This document shows positions 19,919-29,622 of a stretch of DNA of 64,000 bases, in pieces. Origin of the DNA: Marinilabiliales bacterium (GTDB lineage Bacteria > Bacteroidota > Bacteroidia > Bacteroidales > ML635J-15). Position 1 is the first letter of the stretch. The number at the start of each line of letters is the position of its first letter. A program made the position numbers and the translations under genes. A model generated the notes under the pieces. That model was not told the origin of the DNA and searched no databases. It saw nothing but the letters and a program-made list of their open reading frames with translations. The DNA lies in assembly GCA_002869385.1 (NCBI GenBank), contig PKTB01000004.1, positions 124,001 to 188,000 of the forward strand, written 5' to 3'.

Positions 19919-20509
19919 ATGAAGACAAGTACATTTACAAAAGGCATTTTATTTGTTGCAGTTTTAGGTACAGCAATGGTTTTTACTTCATGTAAGAAAA
20001 ACAAAGATGTAATTAAGCACGACAAAGATGCAAAAGAGATTATAATCCCATGTAAAGATGAAGGTCGTTCAGACAAAAACTTTTTTAGAGCTGATGCGAG
20101 TGCCACTTCACAAGACATGAGCTTATCAAGAGAAAAGGCTCTAACAGCTGCTAAACAAAGAGTTGCTGGCCTTATTAACACTAAGATTAAGTCTGTCACA
20201 GATCGTTATGTGAACGAAACTGAAGTAGGAACAAATTCTGATTTTGAGCAAAAATTCGAAAACCTCACAAGAGAAGTTGTAAATAAAACATTAGTTGATA
20301 TTACAATTATTTGTGAAAAGAATTTCCAGGAATCAAGTGGAAAATACACGACTTATATTGCAATTGAAATCAGCAAAGATGCAATGCTTAATGGAATTAA
20401 CAGTAGCATTAGCAAAGATCAAAAACTAAGAGTTTATTATGATAAGATGAAGTTTGAACAAATCTTCAACGAAGAAATGGAAAAACTTAGCGAAGAAGGT
20501 GGCTACTAG
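19919..20509 (+). CDS. LPP20-like lipoprotein
   Basis: 196 residues with a lipoprotein signal (lipobox FTSC, Cys 25) and a Lys-rich linker after it. Residues about 60-150 (ADASATSQDMSLSREKALTAA, then a helix and TLVDITIICEKNF) resemble the LPP20/FlgP type domain found in bacterial lipoproteins of unknown function, which fits an outer-membrane location facing the periplasm. The remainder is amphipathic helix. It is transcribed away from RNase R and has its own terminator, so it is monocistronic. I assign the family with moderate confidence; no biochemical role can be claimed. Confidence 0.72.
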   Translation: MKTSTFTKGILFVAVLGTAMVFTSCKKNKDVIKHDKDAKEIIIPCKDEGRSDKNFFRADASATSQDMSLSREKALTAAKQRVAGLINTKIKSVTDRYVNETEVGTNSDFEQKFENLTREVVNKTLVDITIICEKNFQESSGKYTTYIAIEISKDAMLNGINSSISKDQKLRVYYDKMKFEQIFNEEMEKLSEEGGY

Positions 20510-20526
20510 AAATAATCTAAATATTT

Positions 20527-20556
20527 AAAGGTCGTAAATTTTACGGCCTTTTTTTT
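20527..20556 (+). terminator. Intrinsic terminator
   Basis: Hairpin with arms AAAGGtCGTAA and TTACGgCCTTT, followed by T8, 18 bp after the lipoprotein stop. Confidence 0.85.
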
Positions 20557-20622
20557 GCTTAAAAGTTAAAATCAATTTAAAGAAAATACTGTTTTTGCTG
20601 ATATTAGATTTAAATCTGTATC

Positions 20623-20654
20623 TTGCGCTAATTAAAAAGTTTATGTAGTTTTGC
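20623..20654 (+). promoter_or_regulatory. Promoter of rsfS-ftsH operon
   Basis: TTG (20623-20625), 20 bases, then TAGTTTTGC (20646-20654): a good -33/-7 Bacteroidota promoter, 13 bp before the rsfS ATG. Confidence 0.7.
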
Positions 20655-20667
20655 AAAAAAATTATAT

Positions 20668-21039
20668 ATGGTAAAAAAACACTTAGATCAAGAAGCTGCA
20701 ATTTTAGTAAAAACAATAAATAATGCCATTCTCGAAAAGAATGGTGAAAACCTTCTTAACCTAAATCTTTCAAAATCTGATAATGCTGTTGCTGAGTATT
20801 TTATCATTTGCCACGGCAACTCTGAAACTCAAGTAAAAGCAATAGCTGATAATGTTGAAAAAATGGTAAAAACCAATTTAAACGATAAACCATGGAATAA
20901 GGAAGGTTTAAATAACAGCGAATGGATCTTATTAGATTTTGTTAATGTTGTCGTTCATATTTTTCAACCTGAGCATCGTGAATTCTACAAACTAGAAAAG
21001 CTCTGGGCAGATGCTGACACAATATTAATTGATAAATAA
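20668..21039 (+). CDS. rsfS: Ribosomal silencing factor RsfS
   Basis: 123-residue protein that binds L14 on the 50S subunit and blocks subunit joining when nutrients are scarce. The family core is clear: DNAVAEYFIICHGNS, the KPWNKEGLNNSEWILLD stretch, and VVVHIFQPEHREFYKLEKLWADA. Residue 92 (20941-20943, GTT) is Val where relatives have a highly conserved Gly (DYGDVVVH); GGT to GTT is a G to T change. It leads the rsfS-ftsH-DUF2007-cdsA cluster typical of the phylum, 64 bp before ftsH. Confidence 0.94.
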   Translation: MVKKHLDQEAAILVKTINNAILEKNGENLLNLNLSKSDNAVAEYFIICHGNSETQVKAIADNVEKMVKTNLNDKPWNKEGLNNSEWILLDFVNVVVHIFQPEHREFYKLEKLWADADTILIDK

Positions 21040-21103
21040 GAGTTTACTTGAACAAATAATACTACAATTAGTTTAAAATATCCATACATACAGATAGATA
21101 AAA

Positions 21104-23131
21104 ATGGAAGAAAAAAAAGGATTTAACAATAATAACAAACCAAATCAAAAACCTGGAATGCCTGGGAGTAAACCACCAACTGGTGGCAAGAATAAATATT
21201 GGATTTATATAGTCTTATTAGGTATTTTCTTAGTATTTACTTTTGTTGATTTTGGTGGTGGTTCAGAAAATAAAATCGGACAAAGCAAGTTTGAAAAAGA
21301 AATGTTGCTCCAACATGATGTAGAAAAACTTGTCATTGTTAACAAAGAATATGCTGAAGTTTACATTAAGCAAGACAAACTTGCTGATGAGAAATATAGT
21401 GATGCAGCAAAAGGAGGACCTTTTGGATTTGGAGGTAGTGCTGGCCCTCACTACACTTTTGAAATTGGAAACCTTGAGAATTTTGAAAATAAGCTCGAAG
21501 AACTTCAAAAAGATTTTCCTCCAGAAGAAAAAATCAGTCCTGATTATAAGACAGAGCATAGCTATTTACCAGACATAATAAGCTGGGTATTACCATTAGC
21601 CTTAATTTTTGGACTTTGGTATTTCATTTTCAAACGCATGAGTGGTGGAAGTGGTGGTGGAAACAAAATCTTTAATATTGGAAAATCAAAAGCTCAGGTT
21701 TTTGATAAAGAGAAAAGAGTAAAAGTTAACTTCACTGATGTTGCCGGACTTGAAGAAGCTAAAGTTGAGGTAATGGAAATTGTAGATTTTCTAAAGAACT
21801 CTTCAAAATACACTCAACTAGGAGGAAAAATCCCTAAAGGCGCTCTACTTGTAGGCCCTCCGGGTACAGGTAAGACTCTTCTTGCTAAGGCTGTTGCAGG
21901 TGAAGCAGATGTCCCATTTTTCTCACTTAGTGGTAGCGACTTTGTCGAAATGTTTGTTTGTGTCGGTGCATCTAGAGTCCGTGACCTTTTCAAACAAGCT
22001 AAGCAAAAAGCACCTTGTATAATCTTTATTGATGAAATTGACGCAATAGGTAGGGCAAGAGGTAGAAATCCAAACTTTGGTTCTAACGACGAAAGAGAAA
22101 ATACTCTTAATCAACTTCTTACAGAAATGGATGGTTTTGACACTAATAGCGGTGTAATTATACTGGCAGCAACAAACCGTGCCGATATACTTGATAAAGC
22201 TTTAATGAGAGCAGGGCGTTTTGACAGACAAATTCATCTCGAATTACCAGATATCGTTGAACGAGAAGCTATATTTAAAGTTCACACTAAGCCATTAAAA
22301 ATGGATAAAGATCTTGAACTTAGTTTCTTATCAAAACAAACTCCGGGATTTAGCGGTGCAGATATCGCTAATGTTTGTAACGAAGCTGCACTTATCGCTG
22401 CACGTAAAAACAAAAAGAAAATTGAAAAACAAGATTTTCTTGATGCCGTTGACAGAATAATCGGAGGACTTGAACGTAAAAGTAAGATCATCTCTAAAGA
22501 AGAGAAAAAAACTATAGCATTCCATGAAGCAGGTAACGCAACCGTCAGTTGGTTATTGGAACATGCAAATCCATTATTAAAAGTAACCATTATTCCTAGA
22601 GGAAGAGCTTTGGGTGCTGCATGGTATTTACCGGAAGAGCGTTCAATAACTACTAAAGAACAACTTCTTGATGAAATGTGCTCAGCTTTAGGTGGAAGAG
22701 CGAGTGAAGAAATTGTCTTTGGTAAGGTATCTACAGGAGCTCTTAACGATCTTGAAAAGGTTACAAAGCAGGCGATAGCAATGGTTAGCTATTTAGGCAT
22801 GAGCGAAGAGGTTGGAACATTATCATATTATGATTCGTCGGGACAAGGTGATTATGGTTTTACAAAACCATATAGTGAAAAAACATCTGAACTAATTGAT
22901 TCGGAAATTAAAGCTATAGTTGAAAATCAATACTTACGTGCTAAGAAAGTACTGAAAGACAATATGGATTGCTTAAGCAAGCTGGCTGAAACACTACTTG
23001 AAAAAGAAGTCATTTTTAGCGACGATCTTGAGAAAATATTTGGTGAACGTCCTTGGAAAAAAGAAGAGGAGAAACCAGAACCTGCAAATGAGGTAATAAT
23101 TGAAGAAGACAAACCTGACTCTGAAAAATAA
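21104..23131 (+). CDS. ftsH: ATP-dependent zinc metalloprotease FtsH
   Basis: 675-residue membrane AAA+ protease that degrades membrane and short-lived cytosolic proteins. Two membrane segments (about residues 30-50 and 150-175) flank a periplasmic domain. The AAA domain has Walker A GPPGTGKT, Walker [10 protein letters not shown] and the second region of homology ([21 protein letters not shown]); a metalloprotease domain follows. Two key residues are altered. Residue 286 (21959-21961) is Cys in the pore loop FVCVG, normally FVGVG. Residue 478 (22535-22537) is Asn in HEAGN, normally the zinc-binding HEAGH. Both are single G:C to T:A changes. Cys at 22970-22972 (MDCLSK) may be a third. As written the protease should be inactive, which is hard to square with an important gene. 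Confidence 0.96.
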   Translation: MEEKKGFNNNNKPNQKPGMPGSKPPTGGKNKYWIYIVLLGIFLVFTFVDFGGGSENKIGQSKFEKEMLLQHDVEKLVIVNKEYAEVYIKQDKLADEKYSDAAKGGPFGFGGSAGPHYTFEIGNLENFENKLEELQKDFPPEEKISPDYKTEHSYLPDIISWVLPLALIFGLWYFIFKRMSGGSGGGNKIFNIGKSKAQVFDKEKRVKVNFTDVAGLEEAKVEVMEIVDFLKNSSKYTQLGGKIPKGALLVGPPGTGKTLLAKAVAGEADVPFFSLSGSDFVEMFVCVGASRVRDLFKQAKQKAPCIIFIDEIDAIGRARGRNPNFGSNDERENTLNQLLTEMDGFDTNSGVIILAATNRADILDKALMRAGRFDRQIHLELPDIVEREAIFKVHTKPLKMDKDLELSFLSKQTPGFSGADIANVCNEAALIAARKNKKKIEKQDFLDAVDRIIGGLERKSKIISKEEKKTIAFHEAGNATVSWLLEHANPLLKVTIIPRGRALGAAWYLPEERSITTKEQLLDEMCSALGGRASEEIVFGKVSTGALNDLEKVTKQAIAMVSYLGMSEEVGTLSYYDSSGQGDYGFTKPYSEKTSELIDSEIKAIVENQYLRAKKVLKDNMDCLSKLAETLLEKEVIFSDDLEKIFGERPWKKEEEKPEPANEVIIEEDKPDSEK

Positions 23132-23132
23132 A

Positions 23133-23348
23133 ATGGAAGGGAAAGAACTAATCTTTGCAACCGGCACAGAATATTTAGCCGAACTCCTTAAACAGGTTTT
23201 AAATGACAATAATATTGCAGCATTTATTATTAATCGTCAGGATTCTTCATACCATTTTGGAGATATCGAAGTCTTTGTAAATGATGAAGATGTAGAAAAA
23301 GCAAAAGAGATTACTGCTGAATTCGAAAACAATACGAATATTGAATAA
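23133..23348 (+). CDS. DUF2007 domain protein
   Basis: 71-residue protein of the DUF2007 (putative signal-transducing) family: an alpha/beta fold with the hallmark INRQDSSYHFGDIEVFVNDED, where an insertion-like NxQDSxY segment precedes the second strand. The ATG at 23133 follows the ftsH stop by 1 bp; an in-frame TTG further upstream lies inside ftsH and is not needed. It overlaps the TTG start of cdsA by 8 bp, so translation of the three genes is likely coupled. The family is thought to relate to P-II-like folds, but no function is established. Confidence 0.85.
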   Translation: MEGKELIFATGTEYLAELLKQVLNDNNIAAFIINRQDSSYHFGDIEVFVNDEDVEKAKEITAEFENNTNIE

Positions 23349-24180
23349 CTTAATTAAACGGACAATAACAGGAAGTCTATTTGTAGGGATAAGTTCTGCA
23401 CTAATTCTAATAAATGAATGGACTTTTCTTGCATTTGCTTTAATAGCATCTGTTTGGTTAACAATAGAATTTATTCGTATTGCAAATAATGATAAAAACA
23501 AACCAAATATTGGTCTAACTGTTGCTAATGTTGTTATTATTGTTGTAGGATCATTTTTAATTATTAAATATCAACTCGACAAAAGCTTATTCTTCATAAT
23601 ATTAGTGCCTGTTTTTTTCCTATTCATTTATGATCTCTACGCAAATAAAGAAACACCCATACGAAATATAGCATTATCAATATTTTCGCTACTATACATT
23701 GTCGTTCCAATAGTCTTATCTATTATCCTTGTAATTGGCAGCTCATTATATTACCAATCCGAATCTGTCGGTTTTCAGCCAACAATACTAATGGGCATCC
23801 TTATTTTAATTTGGGTTTATGATAGTATGGCATATTGTATTGGAGTACCTTTAGGCAAACATCGACTTTTTGAAAGAGTATCTCCAAAAAAATCATGGGA
23901 AGGAACTATAGGTGGCGCTATTCTTACTTTAATTGCAGGTTACTTTATTCATTTAATTTTTCCGATTTTAACCAAACCCGATTGGATCGCAATAACAATT
24001 GTAGTAGTAGTATTTGGATCTTTTGGAGACCTGATTGAATCATTATTTAAACGGAGTCTTGATATGAAAGATTCCGGAGAATCACTTCCGGGACACGGTG
24101 GAATGCTTGACCGTCTGGATAGCTTTATCTTTACCCTACCATTGGTATTTATATATTTAATAATTAGAAATATCCTGTAA
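23341..24180 (+). CDS. cdsA: Phosphatidate cytidylyltransferase
   Basis: 279-residue inner-membrane enzyme that makes CDP-diacylglycerol from phosphatidic acid and CTP, the precursor for PssA (also in this window). About eight hydrophobic segments are visible. The C-terminal CDS signature KDSGESLPGHGGMLDRLDS is present, with KKSWEGTIGG upstream. The start used is TTG at 23341, overlapping the previous gene; no ATG lies near the expected N-terminus. The 3' end overlaps the convergent queG gene by 24 bp. Identity is secure; the start is less so. Confidence 0.94.
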   Translation: MNNLIKRTITGSLFVGISSALILINEWTFLAFALIASVWLTIEFIRIANNDKNKPNIGLTVANVVIIVVGSFLIIKYQLDKSLFFIILVPVFFLFIYDLYANKETPIRNIALSIFSLLYIVVPIVLSIILVIGSSLYYQSESVGFQPTILMGILILIWVYDSMAYCIGVPLGKHRLFERVSPKKSWEGTIGGAILTLIAGYFIHLIFPILTKPDWIAITIVVVVFGSFGDLIESLFKRSLDMKDSGESLPGHGGMLDRLDSFIFTLPLVFIYLIIRNIL

Positions 24181-25101
24181 TTTGAAATTCTTTTTTCTTT
24201 CAACTAGCCTAAAATTCTTAAGCAACTTTTCTCTTTTTACTCTGTTAAAAGCCGTTTCTTCATACTTCTTATTAAACTGAGAATTAGAAATATTCTCCAG
24301 ATATTGGATATTAAGATCTTCAATTAGTGAATTCCGTTTAAACTCGACATTCGTTGACAATTGAGCTCTCTTGTTATAGGGACAAACATCCTGGCATATA
24401 TCACAACCAAAAACCTGATTGGTAATCTTATTTGCAATATTCTCGGGAATATCATTCTTACTTTCAATAGTATGATAAGAAATGCATCTATTTGCATCTA
24501 AACCTTTATCAGAAAGTGCTCCAACAGGACAAGATTCTACACAGAGATTACAATTTCCACAATCAAGACTTATCTCAGAATCATAATCAGACCTCATATC
24601 GCATATTATCTCCCCTATAAAAACAAATGAGCCTAATTTCGGATTTATTAAACATGTATTCTTCCCTATAAACCCCAGACCTGAATTTCTTGCATAAGCG
24701 CGCTCAAAAACAGGTGCAGAATCAACAAAAACTCTAGCATTTAATTCTGGGTATGATTCCATAAGACTGTTAACAAAAGCATTAAGTAGTTTTTTTACAA
24801 CCCTATGATAATCCAGCCCTCTGGCATATTTAGATATATAATAATCTATAGTATCGTCATAACCTAAATTATAAGATAACAATACACTAATAATTGATTT
24901 TGCATTATCGAGTAAACCCTCAGGATTTTTACGTAATTCACGATTATTTTTCAAATAATGCATTTCAGCATTTTTTCCATGATCAATCCATTTATCCAAA
25001 AATGCATTATCTTCTAATAATGGAGTAGCGTAGGTAATGCCACATGCGTCAAAACCTGTCTTTTGAGCAAGTTCTTTTATTAAACCTGCATCCAGTTTCA
25101 C
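24157..25101 (-). CDS. queG: Epoxyqueuosine reductase
   Basis: Cobalamin- and iron-sulfur-dependent enzyme for the last step of queuosine synthesis in tRNA. The DUF1730-like N-terminal part contains DSAPVFERAYARNSGLGFIGKN. It is followed by two 4Fe-4S motifs, CGNCNLCVESCPVGAL and CDICQDVCPYNK, and a HEAT-like tail. I start at GTG 25101, which directly follows the TAA of the upstream gene and puts about 15 residues before GFDACG, as in relatives. An in-frame ATG at 25158 would add 19 residues that overlap the upstream gene and match nothing. It converges with cdsA. Confidence 0.92.
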   Translation of the reverse strand: MKLDAGLIKELAQKTGFDACGITYATPLLEDNAFLDKWIDHGKNAEMHYLKNNRELRKNPEGLLDNAKSIISVLLSYNLGYDDTIDYYISKYARGLDYHRVVKKLLNAFVNSLMESYPELNARVFVDSAPVFERAYARNSGLGFIGKNTCLINPKLGSFVFIGEIICDMRSDYDSEISLDCGNCNLCVESCPVGALSDKGLDANRCISYHTIESKNDIPENIANKITNQVFGCDICQDVCPYNKRAQLSTNVEFKRNSLIEDLNIQYLENISNSQFNKKYEETAFNRVKREKLLKNFRLVERKKNFKLQDISNY

Positions 25102-25102
25102 A

Positions 25103-26212
25103 TTAGTCGTTTTTATATGTTTTATCACTGAAATATATGTGTTCGGAGTTAACACCAAACTTATACTTTATAAGACTCCCATGGACGTTAAAACTACTAA
25201 TGCTCTCATATGAGATTGTGGTAGTTTTTTCTCCATCAAAGAACTTTAAATTCCCCATTTGATCAATATACCCCAATACATTATTGTTTATTTGATACTC
25301 ATCCGGAATATAGCTTTCCAAAGTGTAAACATTTCCGTTATAAAATACTTTGAAGTAATCTTGTACACCAAACACCATTAATTGGTCAACTACTTCATAA
25401 AAATCTGGAACATCAAAAGAAATTGTATGAGTTTTATAATTTGTAAAAACTTTCAGATAGTTGTTGGCATCAATATATGCAACAAAACCATCTCCTGTTT
25501 TATATGAGACAGGTTCAAATGTCTCCAGTTCAATAAATTCACCAAAATAATAGACTTGAAAATTATCAACAGGTTCTTCTACAAAAGCTACAATATCTCT
25601 TCCTGGCTCAATAGACTTTACTCTATCTGCATAACAAACCTGGTCAATATAACCATAATAAAAAATATTCATATAATTCTTACTATCAACAAAAGCAACG
25701 GTATTTTCACCAAGCATAACAGCATTCATAGTGTCTGTTGCTAGAGCATCATCAAGATCAAAAATATCTCTATCATAATAAACTTTCAACATCTTTTCAA
25801 AATCATCATACCAAACTATAACTTCATCCGAAACAAAATACTCTTTCATTGTTAAACTTAAGTTTTTTACATCGCCATTATCAAAAACCTTTAACTGTGT
25901 ATTCATATTAAAACCAATCAAATGATCACTTGCTGTATAATCAGACACAAAATTACTAACCTTATGAAGGTAATTATTATGATAAACTTTAAAATTACCA
26001 GCATTATCTTCATACGCTATTAGTGTATTTGTTACCTGATACGTTTTTAATGGCAAATGTTCTATTTGCTTGATATTTCCCTCATCAAAAACTTCTACAT
26101 TATCAAGATAATCATTAAAAAAAGACAAATATTGAGATTTTAATTTTACAGGCGTAAATAACATAAATGCTATTATAAGTAAAATACAGGTTTTAACTAA
26201 TGGCTTATTAAT
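25103..26212 (-). CDS. Secreted protein with nine ~38-residue beta repeats, start codon probably lost
   Basis: Not a family I can name. The mature protein is almost entirely about nine tandem units of 35-42 residues, each with a strand like LKVFYNG, a turn, a few polar residues and a second strand like LVAYID (for example YLKVF, YFKVFYNG, NLKFFDG). This pattern suggests a beta-propeller or beta-solenoid. The first ATG is at 26164, but the frame stays open upstream and adds KPLVKTCILLIIAF, giving a textbook signal peptide when translation begins at 26212, where the codon is ATT (ATG with G to T). I use 26212 as the inferred start. It ends one codon before queG and is probably co-transcribed with it. 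Confidence 0.7.
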   Translation of the reverse strand: MNKPLVKTCILLIIAFMLFTPVKLKSQYLSFFNDYLDNVEVFDEGNIKQIEHLPLKTYQVTNTLIAYEDNAGNFKVYHNNYLHKVSNFVSDYTASDHLIGFNMNTQLKVFDNGDVKNLSLTMKEYFVSDEVIVWYDDFEKMLKVYYDRDIFDLDDALATDTMNAVMLGENTVAFVDSKNYMNIFYYGYIDQVCYADRVKSIEPGRDIVAFVEEPVDNFQVYYFGEFIELETFEPVSYKTGDGFVAYIDANNYLKVFTNYKTHTISFDVPDFYEVVDQLMVFGVQDYFKVFYNGNVYTLESYIPDEYQINNNVLGYIDQMGNLKFFDGEKTTTISYESISSFNVHGSLIKYKFGVNSEHIYFSDKTYKND

Positions 26213-26260
26213 AGGTGGTATATTTTATAACAAAAATAACGAAAACAAACAAGGATTTCA

Positions 26261-26269
26261 TACTTTTGC
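26261..26269 (+). promoter_or_regulatory. -7 promoter box upstream of thiL
   Basis: TACTTTTGC matches TAnnTTTGC, 40 bp before the thiL ATG. No clear -33 TTG. Confidence 0.5.
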
Positions 26270-26309
26270 AGTTAAAATATCAAATACTCTGCCAGAAAAA
26301 AAAGAAAAT

Positions 26310-27353
26310 ATGAATAATAAAAAAGAAATTCGACAGATTTCAGAACTAGGAGAATTTGGGTTAATAGACCATTTAACTTCTGATTTAAAACCAATAAACA
26401 AGGATATCGTTAAATCTGTTGGTGATGATGCTGCTGTTTATGATTGTGGAGATAAATATAACCTTGTTACTACTGATTTGTTAGTTGAAGGAATCCATTT
26501 TAATTTAATATACACACCATTAAAACATTTAGGTTATAAAGCTGTCGTTGTGAATCTAAGCGACATTTACGCTATGAATGGTAAGCCTAAATATATTACT
26601 GTATCTATTGCGATAAGTGGAAAATTCTCTGTTAATGCAATTGAAGAATTGTAAGAAGGCATTAAACTTGCTTGCGAAAGGTACAATGTTGATCTAATTG
26701 GAGGAGACACGACGAGTTCTCTTTCTGGTCTTTTTATCAATATTACTGCAATTGGTGAGGCAAATAAGGAAGATGTTGTATATAGAAGTGGTGCCTCTAA
26801 AAATGATCTGATTTGCGTAAGTGGTGACCTGGGGGGTGCATATCTTGGGTTACAACTTTTAGAAAGAGAAAATAAATTATTTTTAAGCGATACCAATATC
26901 CAGCCTAAATTAGATGGAAATGAATATATAATCGAAAGACAATTGAAACCTGAACACAGAAGAGATATTATTGAAAAACTTATTGAAGCAGACATTAAAC
27001 CTAGCTCAATGATTGATATTTCAGATGGTTTATCAAGTGAATTACTCCATTTATGTAAAAACTCAGAATTAGGATGCAAAATATTTGAAGATAAATTACC
27101 GATTCACGAACAAAGTAAATCTGCGAGTGAAATGTTCAGACTTGATCCATCATTACCGGCATTAAACGGAGGTGAAGATTATGAATTGCTTTTTACAGTA
27201 CCAATTGACAAAAAAGAAGAAATTGAGAAAATAAAAGATATTAGTATAATTGGTTATATGACAGATAAAAAAGACGGGAAATTCTTTGTACCTCGAAATG
27301 GACAAGAGCTGGAACTTAAAGCTCAGGGTTGGAACCCGTTGCAAGAAAAATAA
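26310..27353 (+). CDS. thiL: Thiamine-monophosphate kinase, one in-frame stop
   Basis: Phosphorylates thiamine monophosphate to the active diphosphate cofactor; PurM-like ATP-binding fold, 347 codons. Signature segments are SVGDDAAV, TTDLLVEGIHF, HLGYKAVVVNLSDIYAM, DLIGGDTTSS, MIDISDGLSSEL and NGGEDYELLF, all in one frame. TAA at 26652-26654 falls in EEL-EGIKLAC, where relatives have Tyr; TAC to TAA is a C to A change (TAT to TAA would also do). Nothing else is wrong with the gene. It is flanked by its own promoter-like box and a terminator, so it is likely monocistronic. Confidence 0.92.
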
Positions 27354-27384
27354 CTCTTATTATTCGTTGAAAAACAAACAATGC

Positions 27385-27417
27385 AAAAAAAATGCACATT
27401 AAAAATGTGCATTTTTT
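27385..27417. terminator. Intrinsic terminator between thiL and lpxA
   Basis: Inverted repeat AAAAAATGCACAT / ATGTGCATTTTTT with a short A/T loop; symmetrical, so it can end transcription of both convergent units. Confidence 0.85.
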
Positions 27418-27433
27418 ATCTCTATTTCTTTAT

Positions 27434-28225
27434 TTAGTCATTATTTTTCTCAAAATATCCTTTTATTATTCCACGTTTAGAATTTCTAATAAATAATATT
27501 ACTTCATCTCTTTCTTTGCTTGCAGGAAGTTCTGCTTCTATATACTCAACAGCTTGAGTTACATTCATTCCCTGATTAAACAAGACTCTGTAAATATCCT
27601 GGATTTTATTTATCTTCTCATTACAAAAATTACGTCTGCGTAAACCGATTGAGTTAACGCCTGCATATGACAATGGGTATCTTGCAGCTTTAACATATGG
27701 AGGAACATCTTTACCAACCAAAGAATTCCCTGCCAGCATTGTATGAGCTCCAATATGGCAAAACTGATGTATAAGTGAGTTTGCGCTAACAATCGCGAAA
27801 TCATCAACAACAACTTCACCTCCAAGTGTAACACCGTTAACAAGAATTACATTATTCCCAACAATACAATCGTGTGCTACATGCACATATGCCATAAGCA
27901 AACAATTTGAACCAACTACTGTTTTACCTTTTGCAACTGTTCATCTGTTTATAGTAACAAACTCTCTAATTGTAGTATTGTCTCCTATTTCAGCAGTAGT
28001 TTCTTCACCCTGGAATTTCAAATCTTGAGGAATTGCTCCAATCACAGCCCCTGGAAAAATTCTACAATTTTTACCTATACGGGTACCCTCCATAATTGTA
28101 ACGTTGGATCCAATCCATGTTCCTTCGCCAATCTCAACATTTTTGGCTATTGTAACAAAAGGCTCAATAACAACATTACTGGCGATTTTTGCTGAAGAAT
28201 TTACATAAGAAAGTGGCTGATTCAT
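27434..28225 (-). CDS. lpxA: UDP-N-acetylglucosamine acyltransferase LpxA, one in-frame stop
   Basis: First enzyme of lipid A synthesis; transfers a 3-hydroxyacyl chain to UDP-GlcNAc. 263 codons plus stop, with the left-handed beta-helix hexapeptide repeats, [14 protein letters not shown], the active-site stretch AYVHVAHDC and the C-terminal GLRRRNF helix region. TGA at 27941-27943 splits it between [10 protein letters not shown] and TVAKGKT; the family has Gly there (NRGT), so GGA to TGA, a G to T change on the coding strand. It is the last gene of the lpxD-lpxC/fabZ-lpxA run, 11 bp after lpxC/fabZ. Being essential in most Gram-negatives, it should not be broken. Confidence 0.93.
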
Positions 28226-28236
28226 ATTATAATAAT

Positions 28237-29622
28237 TTATTTGATTTTTTTTGCGTCTATATCTGCTTCGGCGACAAGTTCCGTGCCAACAAAAGCTTCT
28301 CCCTTCAATCTAATAAATCCATTTACTGGGTCTACTTGAGAAACCTTAATAATCAAAACATCACCCGGGACTACTTGCCTCTTAAATACAATATTTGATA
28401 TTTGAGGAAATTCATAAGTGTTTTTATCAGAACCATTTGAAGACAATAAAAAGAGTTTTGCTGTCTGTAAAATAGCTTCGAGCTGTAAAGCTACCGGCAT
28501 TACAGGATTATTTGGATAATGTCCTGAAAAATAATACTCATCATTACTTACATTTTTTACTCCAATTACTTCTGTCTTTGTCAAACTCATTATTTTATCT
28601 ACAAAAAGAAAAGGATATCGATTTGGAAGTATTTCCTTTATCTTTTGTGAATCCATCAATGGTTTGCTGTTTTGGGTATAAACCGGAATATTATCGGGAC
28701 TTGGTTGATTTTTCTGATTAAGAATATGCTGACGAATTAATTTCGCCATTTCAGTATTACCAAAGTGACCCGGACGACGAGCCACAACAGATCCATTAAA
28801 TCTAAAGCCTGTTAATGCCAAATCTCCGATTACATCCAACAATTTATGACGAGCTGGTTCATTTGTAAACTGAAGCTTAAGATTGTTCAATACCCCAGAA
28901 GACTGAACAGCTACACTTGGTTTATTAAACAATTTCGCTAATCTGTCAAATTCCTCTTGTGTGCTTTCTTTATCAACAATAACAATTGCATTATCAAGGT
29001 CACCACCTTTAATCAAATTAAGATGTAATAATGGCTCAAGTTCACTTAGAAAAACGAAGGTGCGACAAGGTGCAACACCTTTTGTAAAATCTTTAAGATT
29101 ATTTAGAAACGCATACTGATTTGATAATATCTCTGATTTATAATCTAATAAAACTTTTAGTTTATAAGATTTATCAGGGAAGGTGCTTATTTCAATATCT
29201 CTTTCTTCATCTACAAAGCTTAAATTTTCATTGATTTCATAAACTTTAAGCTCTGCATCTTGTTCTTTAATGCCTGCTTTATGAAAAGCTTCAACAAAGT
29301 ACTTTGAACTACCGTCAAGTATTGGGACTTCTGGTCCGTCGATTTCAAATAAAATATTGTCTAGGCCTAATGAATATGTTGCAGCTAACAAGTGTTCAAT
29401 AGTACTTACACTCGCTTTGTATTTTGAAATTGTTGTTCCTCTGGAAGTGTCAGAAACAAGATCTGCGATTGCAGGAATTTCAGGCTTCCCTTCAAGATCA
29501 ACTCTTTTAAATATATAACCTGTATCCGGTGAAGCCGGCTTAATAGTAAGGCAAGTTTCCTGTCCGAAATGCAATCCTGGGCCCTTCAGACTCACCTCTT
29601 TTAGAATCGTTTTTTGCTTCAT
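28237..29622 (-). CDS. lpxC/fabZ: Bifunctional LpxC deacetylase / FabZ dehydratase
   Basis: Fusion typical of Bacteroidota: residues 1-300 are UDP-3-O-acyl-GlcNAc deacetylase (lipid A step 2), residues 320-461 are 3-hydroxyacyl-ACP dehydratase. LpxC zinc and catalytic motifs [16 protein letters not shown] and [12 protein letters not shown] are intact. In FabZ the active-site His is in [11 protein letters not shown]. Residue 377 (28492-28494, GTA) is Val where MPG is nearly invariant (GGA to GTA, G to T). I start at ATG 29622 ([20 protein letters not shown]), matching the family; a longer frame adds 10 unrelated residues. It lies 130 bp after lpxD and 11 bp before lpxA. Confidence 0.95.
   Translation of the reverse strand: MKQKTILKEVSLKGPGLHFGQETCLTIKPASPDTGYIFKRVDLEGKPEIPAIADLVSDTSRGTTISKYKASVSTIEHLLAATYSLGLDNILFEIDGPEVPILDGSSKYFVEAFHKAGIKEQDAELKVYEINENLSFVDEERDIEISTFPDKSYKLKVLLDYKSEILSNQYAFLNNLKDFTKGVAPCRTFVFLSELEPLLHLNLIKGGDLDNAIVIVDKESTQEEFDRLAKLFNKPSVAVQSSGVLNNLKLQFTNEPARHKLLDVIGDLALTGFRFNGSVVARRPGHFGNTEMAKLIRQHILNQKNQPSPDNIPVYTQNSKPLMDSQKIKEILPNRYPFLFVDKIMSLTKTEVIGVKNVSNDEYYFSGHYPNNPVMPVALQLEAILQTAKLFLLSSNGSDKNTYEFPQISNIVFKRQVVPGDVLIIKVSQVDPVNGFIRLKGEAFVGTELVAEADIDAKKIK

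Noticed and set aside
25102..25158. ATG at 25158 as the queG start
   Set aside because: It overlaps the upstream gene by 56 bp and adds 19 residues not typical of QueG; GTG at 25101 fits better, though I cannot exclude it.
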